64,000 nt of DNA, taken from NCBI RefSeq assembly GCF_039535785.1, contig NZ_BAAAXV010000009.1, positions 620,001 through 684,000 of the forward strand, read 5' to 3'. Positions 59,770 to 64,000 of the stretch are shown piece by piece. The DNA comes from Nonomuraea helvata (lineage in GTDB: Bacteria > Actinomycetota > Actinomycetes > Streptosporangiales > Streptosporangiaceae). Below the pieces are notes generated by a model, which saw only the letters and a program-made list of their open reading frames with translations, was not told where the DNA came from and searched no databases. Position 1 is the stretch's first letter. Every line of letters begins with the position of its first letter. Made by a program: the position numbers and the translations under genes.

Positions 59770-60294
59770 TTACTCGCCCGCCTCTTCGCGCTTCGCGCGG
59801 AGGGCGTCGGCCAGCTGAGCCATCTGCGTGGGCAGCGCGGCGAACATAGCGGCAGCAGCGCTCTGCTTCGCCTTGAGCGCGCCAGCAAGCTTCGCGAGGA
59901 GGACCTCGCGGGACTCGAGGTCGGCGAGCTTGGTGATCTCGGTGGCGTCGAGCGTCTTGCCCTCGAGGACACCGCCCTTGATCACCAGAAGGGGATTGGC
60001 CTTGGCGAAGTCACGCAGACCCTTGGCCGCCTCGACGACGTCGCCCTTGACGAAGGCGACGGCGGTCGGGCCGAGCAGCAGGTCGTCCAGACCCGTCACG
60101 CCTGCCTCATTGGCGGCGATCTTGGTCAGGGTGTTCTTCGCCACGGCGAACTTCGCATTCTCACCGAGAGAGGTGCGCAGCTCCTTGAGCTGCGCGACGG
60201 TGAGACCGCGGTACTCGGTCAGAACGGCGGCGCTGCTACCTTCGAACTCGCTCTTGAGCTCGGCAACCGCTGTCGCCTTATCCGCCCTCGCCAT
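59770..60294 (-). CDS. rplJ: 50S ribosomal protein L10
   Basis: Starts at ATG 60294 (174 residues), preceded by AAGGAGG: MARADKATAVAELKSEFEGSSAAVLTEYRGLTV. KNTLTKIAANEAGV and the C-terminal Ala-rich helix that binds L12 dimers. In other bacteria the L10-L12 complex represses its own leader, and a candidate leader hairpin lies 48 bp upstream. Confidence 0.96.
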   Translation of the reverse strand: MARADKATAVAELKSEFEGSSAAVLTEYRGLTVAQLKELRTSLGENAKFAVAKNTLTKIAANEAGVTGLDDLLLGPTAVAFVKGDVVEAAKGLRDFAKANPLLVIKGGVLEGKTLDATEITKLADLESREVLLAKLAGALKAKQSAAAAMFAALPTQMAQLADALRAKREEAGE

Positions 60295-60341
60295 GGGCCT
60301 CCTTCCAGATGTGCCGCCGGCGAAGGCCCAGAAATGAGAAC

Positions 60342-60368
60342 AGCCCCGGCGCAGGGGCGCACGGGGCT
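60342..60368 (-). promoter_or_regulatory. Candidate L10 leader hairpin
   Basis: AGCCCCG/CGGGGCT with GCGC pairing inside, in the rplJ 5' leader, followed on the minus strand by GTTCTCATTTC. It has the position and shape of the rplJ leader/attenuator. Confidence 0.5.
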
Positions 60369-60530
60369 CACACATGGATCAGACCATATGGGAAACTCGC
60401 ATCACACCTGCGCAGGCCGTCCACATGACGTGGATCCTTCGGTCGCCAGGCATTTGAGGCACCTGACGACGACCGGCGGTCTTCGGCAACGACCAGAGTA
60501 CGTGCTGGCCGCCGAGTTTCCAAATCGTTC

Positions 60531-61355
60531 TCAGTTGGTCGTGCCCTTGGGCAGCTCTCCCACCTGGTCGGCGGGCGGAGCCTGGATCGTGACCGGCTCG
60601 TTGAAGCCCTTGAAGAGCAGGGTGGCGTCGAGCGTGGCGCCTTCCTTGGAGCCGTTCAGCACGAGCTTGCGCGGCAGACCGTCGGCGGCCACCCAGATGT
60701 CGAACTTGACGTCCTTGAGCTCGGCCAGGTTCGTACGGGCCTGCTCCTGCTTGTCGGCCGGCAGCAGCTGCACGGCCGCGTCGACGGGGAAGGTGCCGCT
60801 GTAGTGCGTGGTGTCCTCGCCGTTGACGCTCTCGTTGCCGGCCGACTTGACGTCCTTGGAGGCCGTGACCAGCTTGGTCACGTTGCCGAGGTCGAACTGC
60901 TGGATCTGGCTCAGGTACTGGTTCACCTGGCCGGAGTCGCCCATCTCGCTGAGCGGCACCTTGATCCACGGCTTGGTCGCCCCGAGGAGGTCCTTGAGCG
61001 CCTCGACCTTGACGTAGACGGTGTCGCCCTGCAGCACGGCGTGCACGCCGCCCGGCAGGCTCTTCCCGCCCATGTCGACGGTGTCCAGGGTGAGGTCCAC
61101 GGCGAGCTGGGGCTTGCTCTGGTAGAGCATGCGCCCCTGCACCTTGCCGCTGCCCTCCTCCTGAGGCTGCGTGACGTTGACGACGGCGTCGACGGTGTAG
61201 CTGGTGACCTCTGCGGTCTTCTGCGCGGCCTGCGCGAGCACCTCTGAGGCGGCCAGGTTGACCTGGATGGGCTGTGCGTTCGATCCGCACCCGGCAACCG
61301 CCGCCACAACGAGCGCGGCACTGGCCGCGGTGAGACTTATCGTGCGCTTCAGCAT
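60531..61355 (-). CDS. LppX/LprG-like lipoprotein
   Basis: A 274-residue lipoprotein: signal MLKRTISLTAASAALVVAAV, lipobox VAGC (Cys23), then a LolA-like half-barrel domain with VTSYTVDAVVNVTQPQEEGSGKVQ, PWIKVPLSEMGDSG and GLPRKLVLNGSKEGATLDATLLFKGFNEPVTI. Such proteins carry lipids or glycolipids across the cell envelope; given the Mce ATPase nearby a lipid role fits, but this is inference. Located between rplA and rplJ; has its own palindrome upstream and is insulated from rplA by a terminator. Confidence 0.82.
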   Translation of the reverse strand: MLKRTISLTAASAALVVAAVAGCGSNAQPIQVNLAASEVLAQAAQKTAEVTSYTVDAVVNVTQPQEEGSGKVQGRMLYQSKPQLAVDLTLDTVDMGGKSLPGGVHAVLQGDTVYVKVEALKDLLGATKPWIKVPLSEMGDSGQVNQYLSQIQQFDLGNVTKLVTASKDVKSAGNESVNGEDTTHYSGTFPVDAAVQLLPADKQEQARTNLAELKDVKFDIWVAADGLPRKLVLNGSKEGATLDATLLFKGFNEPVTIQAPPADQVGELPKGTTN

Positions 61356-61408
61356 GTCTTGACCCTACTTTTAGGTTTCGCCGCTGTAGCGACTTCCCCG
61401 CACAATTA

Positions 61409-61431
61409 GGGGAAAACCCAGGGTTTTCCCC
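61409..61431. promoter_or_regulatory. Perfect 23-nt palindrome upstream of the lipoprotein gene
   Basis: GGGGAAAACCC, A, GGGTTTTCCCC: two perfect 11-base arms round a single base, 53 bp before the ATG. It is AT-rich at its core in a GC-rich setting, and is placed for a repressor or activator dimer. Confidence 0.55.
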
Positions 61432-61500
61432 CACACACTTCACACATTCCCTGCACAACCCGGCCTGACGCCGCGGAAGCGCAGGACATGGCAGCACACA

Positions 61501-61533
61501 AAAAGCCCCGCCCGGGAACCGGGCGGGGCTTTT
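61501..61533 (-). terminator. Terminator after rplA
   Basis: A perfect 15-bp stem, AAAAGCCCCGCCCGG/CCGGGCGGGGCTTTT with loop GAA, 12 bp after the rplA stop, ending in T on the minus strand. Confidence 0.92.
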
Positions 61534-61545
61534 CGCAAAGAGAGG

Positions 61546-62265
61546 TCAGGCCTCGAGCTCGGCGGTGAGGCCGCGGGTGACGTTGGGGTCGACCGGGACG
61601 CCCGGGCCCATCGTCGTGGAGAACGTGACCTTCTTCAGGTAACGCCCCTTGGCCGCGGACGGCTTGAGACGCAGCACCTCGTCAAGGGCGGCGGCGTAGT
61701 TCTCGATGAGCTGGCGCTCGGGGAACGACGTCTTGCCGATGATGAAGTGCAGGTTGGCCTGGCGGTCGGTGCGGAACTCGATCTTGCCGCCCTTGATCTC
61801 CGTCACGGCCTTGGCGACGTCGGGCGTCACCGTTCCGGTCTTGGGGTTGGGCATGAGACCGCGCGGACCGAGCACGCGGCCCAGGCGACCCACCTTGCCC
61901 ATCAGGTCGGGCGTGGCCACCACGGCGTCGAACTCGTTGAGCCGGTTGCCCTTGGAGATGTCGTCGATCAGCTCGTCGGCGCCGACGATGTCGGCGCCCG
62001 CCTCGCGGGCTGCCTCGGCACGGTCACCGGTCGCGAAGACCAGGACCCGGGCGGTCTTGCCGGTGCCGTGCGGGAGGTTGACCGTGCCGCGCACGATCTG
62101 GTCGGCCTTGCGAGGGTCGACGCCCAGCCGCAGCGCGACCTCCACGGTGGCGTCGAACTTGGTGGTCGACGTCTCCTTGGCCAGCTTCGCGGCCTCGACG
62201 GGCGAGTAGAGCTTGTCGCGGTCGACCTTGGCGGCCGCGTCCTTGTGCGCCTTGCTGCGCTTCAT
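61546..62265 (-). CDS. rplA: 50S ribosomal protein L1
   Basis: A 239-residue L1: TKFDATVEVALRLGVDPRKAD, VRGTVNLPHGTGKTARVLVFA, LGRVLGPRGLMPNPKTGTVTPDV. L1 lines the E-site stalk and in many bacteria represses the rplKA mRNA. 63 bp after rplK. Confidence 0.97.
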   Translation of the reverse strand: MKRSKAHKDAAAKVDRDKLYSPVEAAKLAKETSTTKFDATVEVALRLGVDPRKADQIVRGTVNLPHGTGKTARVLVFATGDRAEAAREAGADIVGADELIDDISKGNRLNEFDAVVATPDLMGKVGRLGRVLGPRGLMPNPKTGTVTPDVAKAVTEIKGGKIEFRTDRQANLHFIIGKTSFPERQLIENYAAALDEVLRLKPSAAKGRYLKKVTFSTTMGPGVPVDPNVTRGLTAELEA

Positions 62266-62328
62266 GCTTTTGACTCCTGAGTGGTACGGCGAGCCCGTGC
62301 GAAGGGCCCTCCCACGGTTGCGAAGAAC

Positions 62329-62760
62329 TTAGTCGGCGACGGTGATGCCCATCGACCGGGCGGTGCCGGCGATGATCTTCTCGGCCGCCTCGATGTCGTT
62401 GGCGTTGAGGTCGGGCATCTTCGTCTCGGCGATGCTGCGCAGCTGCTCGCGGCTGAGCTTGCCCACCTTGTCGCGGTGCGGGACCGCGCTGCCCTTGTCG
62501 AGACCGAGGGCCTTCTTGATCAGCTCCGGCGCCGGCGGCGTCTTCGTGATGAAGGTGAAGCTGCGGTCCTCGAAAATGGTGATCTCAACGGGGATGATGT
62601 TGCCCCGCTGGGACTCCGTCGCAGCGTTGTACTGCTTGACGAAGTCCATGATGTTGACGCCGTGGGGACCGAGCGCGGTACCCACCGGCGGCGCCGGGGT
62701 GGCCTGGCCAGCGGGGAGCTGGACCTTCACCAACGCGGCGATCTTCTTCTTCGGAGGCAT
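62329..62760 (-). CDS. rplK: 50S ribosomal protein L11
   Basis: Starts at ATG 62760 (143 residues): MPPKKKIAALVKVQLPAGQA, with the thiopeptide-contact prolines in TPAPPVGTALGPHGVNIMDF unchanged from sensitive species. C-terminal RNA-binding domain KMPDLNANDIEAAEKIIAGTARSMG. The longer frame to 62841 is leader. Confidence 0.96.
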   Translation of the reverse strand: MPPKKKIAALVKVQLPAGQATPAPPVGTALGPHGVNIMDFVKQYNAATESQRGNIIPVEITIFEDRSFTFITKTPPAPELIKKALGLDKGSAVPHRDKVGKLSREQLRSIAETKMPDLNANDIEAAEKIIAGTARSMGITVAD

Positions 62761-62827
62761 TTGTCCTTCTCCGGGTCCTGATTGCGATGCCTGTCGGGGG
62801 CGCGGATTGCGGCCCTGACATGTCGGA

Positions 62828-62876
62828 GGCCGCCCAGCCAAGAAGCGACAGGCGGCCGACCGAACGTCTAAGTGTA
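62828..62876 (-). promoter_or_regulatory. Putative rplK promoter and leader hairpin
   Basis: On the minus strand a TACACT (62876-62871) lies just after nusG; the -35 is poor. GGCCGCC/GGCGGCC arms (62828-62834, 62851-62857) form a hairpin 20 bp downstream, a plausible L11 leader structure. Confidence 0.35.
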
Positions 62877-62886
62877 TGTGATCGTC

Positions 62887-63651
62887 TTAGATCTTCGAGA
62901 CCTGGTTGAACGAGAGCTCGACCGGAGTCTCGCGACCGAAGATCGAGACGAGCACCTTGAGCTTCTGCGACTCGGGGCTGATCTCGCTCACCGAGGCGGG
63001 CAGCGTCGCGAACGGGCCGTCCATGACCGTGACGGACTCGCCGATCTCGAACTCGACCGCCGGGCCCGTGGCCGTCTTGGCCGCGGCCTTCTTGGTCTCC
63101 TCGGTCGGCTCGGGCGCCAGCAGCTTGGCGACCTCGTCGAGGCTGAGCGGGCTCGGCTTGTTGGACAGGCCGACGAAGCCGGTCACACCGGGCGTGTTAC
63201 GCACGGCGGCCCAGGACTCGTCGGTGAGCTCCATGCGCACCAGCACGTAGCCGGGCAGCACACGCTCCTTGACCGGCACCTTCTTGCCGCTCTTGAACTC
63301 CTGGACGGTGTGCGTCGGCACCTCGACCTGGTAGATGTAGTCCTCCATGTTGAGCGAGACGTTGCGGCTCTCGATGTTGGACTTCACGCGGTTCTCGTAA
63401 CCGGCGTAGGAGTGAATGACGTACCACTCGCCGGGAAGGCCGCGCAGCGAGCTCTTGAACTCCTCGACGGGGTCGACGTCGGGAAGGACCTCACCGTCTT
63501 CGACGGCGGAAGCCTCGGCGTCGGCTGCCTCGTCGCTCTCCGCGACCTCGGCCTCCTGAAGCGCCGACTCGGCGGCCTCCTCAGCGGCCTCTTCCAGCTC
63601 GTCGCCCCACTCCTCGCGGGACTCGTCCGCCGGAACTGAAGGATCGGACAC
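62887..63651 (-). CDS. nusG: Transcription termination/antitermination factor NusG
   Basis: I start at GTG 63651 (254 residues), behind AGGAAG. The first 70 residues are an acidic extension (EEWGDELEEAAEEAAESAL) typical of actinobacteria. NGN domain: GEWYVIHSYAGYENRVKSNI, VLPGYVLVRMELTDESW, NTPGVTGFVG. KOW domain: IGESVTVMDGPFATLPASVSEI. Pairs with secE upstream. Confidence 0.95.
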   Translation of the reverse strand: MSDPSVPADESREEWGDELEEAAEEAAESALQEAEVAESDEAADAEASAVEDGEVLPDVDPVEEFKSSLRGLPGEWYVIHSYAGYENRVKSNIESRNVSLNMEDYIYQVEVPTHTVQEFKSGKKVPVKERVLPGYVLVRMELTDESWAAVRNTPGVTGFVGLSNKPSPLSLDEVAKLLAPEPTEETKKAAAKTATGPAVEFEIGESVTVMDGPFATLPASVSEISPESQKLKVLVSIFGRETPVELSFNQVSKI

Positions 63652-63735
63652 GGTGACTCTTCCTCTTTCGTCTCTTCGCGATTCGGCTCGTACCGAAATG
63701 GCGACCCCCTCAAGCGACACCGGCTGACGGCTGGA

Positions 63736-63990
63736 TCAGCCGCCGCCGAAGACCTTGAGGATCACCCATCCCAGAGCGGTGTCAAACCCGTACACGATCC
63801 CGACCATGATCAGAACGAATACCAGGACGACCGTGGTATAGGTGATGAGGTCCTTGCGTGTCGGCCAGATGACCTTGCGAAGCTCGTTGACGACCTGCCG
63901 GTAGAAAAGGGCAGGTGAAGTGCGTGTCTTCTTCTCGCCACTCGGCTTGCCTGCGGTCTCGCCGCGCGTGTCGATCGCCACAGTCCTCAC
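63736..63990 (-). CDS. secE: Preprotein translocase subunit SecE
   Basis: An 84-residue SecE: basic amphipathic LFYRQVVNELRKVIWPTRKDLITYT followed by one helix VVLVFVLIMVGIVYGF. GTG 63990 and GTG 63981 are both possible starts and the window ends ten bases further on. Joins SecY (29.6-30.9 kb) in the translocon. Confidence 0.93.
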   Translation of the reverse strand: MRTVAIDTRGETAGKPSGEKKTRTSPALFYRQVVNELRKVIWPTRKDLITYTTVVLVFVLIMVGIVYGFDTALGWVILKVFGGG

Positions 63991-64000
63991 CCGAAATCTG

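Noticed and set aside
62329..62760. Thiostrepton-resistance change in L11
   Set aside because: The proline-rich contact segment TPAPPVG is that of sensitive species; resistance by 23S rRNA methylation cannot be judged here.

Overview
The window is high-GC actinobacterial chromosome carrying the main ribosomal-protein and RNA polymerase cluster. Frequent GTG and one TTG start, CxxC-type S14 and L36, zinc-type adenylate kinase, a Tat-dependent PhoX-like protein, Mce-associated genes and promoters of the TTGAC-n17/18-TANNNT type all fit a filamentous actinomycete. I infer a member of the Streptosporangiales (Nonomuraea-like), but gene content alone does not prove the genus.

Left arm (1-9.5 kb, all minus strand): acpS, nnr, alr, an alpha/beta hydrolase, tsaE, a lipoprotein plus class F-like sortase, an aminoglycoside-phosphotransferase-fold kinase, tsaB and the start of rimI. 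tsaE, tsaB and rimI belong to the t6A/ribosomal-acetylation cluster; the cell-surface pair and the kinase sit inside it. A PhoX-like Tat protein lies upstream of acpS. Next (9.6-14.9 kb, plus strand) come coaA, a DUF389 membrane protein and a four-gene operon with two ABC ATPases and two ABC-2-type permeases, ending at a bidirectional terminator shared with glmM.

Middle (15-27 kb): rplM-rpsI-glmM on minus; then on plus a CAP/SCP-domain secreted protein and two tandem paralogous single-pass membrane proteins with low-complexity cytoplasmic arms (collagen-like Gly-Pro, and Pro/Ala-rich with a 42-bp repeat). truA follows on minus, then the alpha operon (infA-rpmJ-rpsM-rpsK-rpsD-rpoA-rplQ).

27-46 kb, minus strand: a small aromatic-rich secreted protein and a DUF1707 protein are inserted between map and infA. 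Upstream of map lie adk, secY and the spc and S10 operons, then tuf, fusA, rpsG and rpsL. EF-Tu carries Ser and Ala where E. coli EF-Tu has Gly257 and Gly275, the two positions whose G257S and G275A changes give GE2270A resistance in E. coli; this is the most striking single observation here.

46-64 kb, mostly minus: rpoC, rpoB, two Mce-associated membrane proteins, the Mce ATPase (mkl/mceG), a TetR repressor diverging from a SnoaL-like gene with a clear promoter/operator, a GT39 glycosyltransferase broken by one extra base in a seven-base homopolymer, then rplL-rplJ, an LppX/LprG-like lipoprotein, rplA-rplK, nusG and secE at the edge. Intergenic structure is rich: strong terminators, recognisable promoters for rpsL, rpoB and rplM, an S10-leader stem, an L10-leader stem, a 159-bp element with terminal inverted repeats, a perfect 23-nt palindrome, and a partial duplication of the fusA 3' end.
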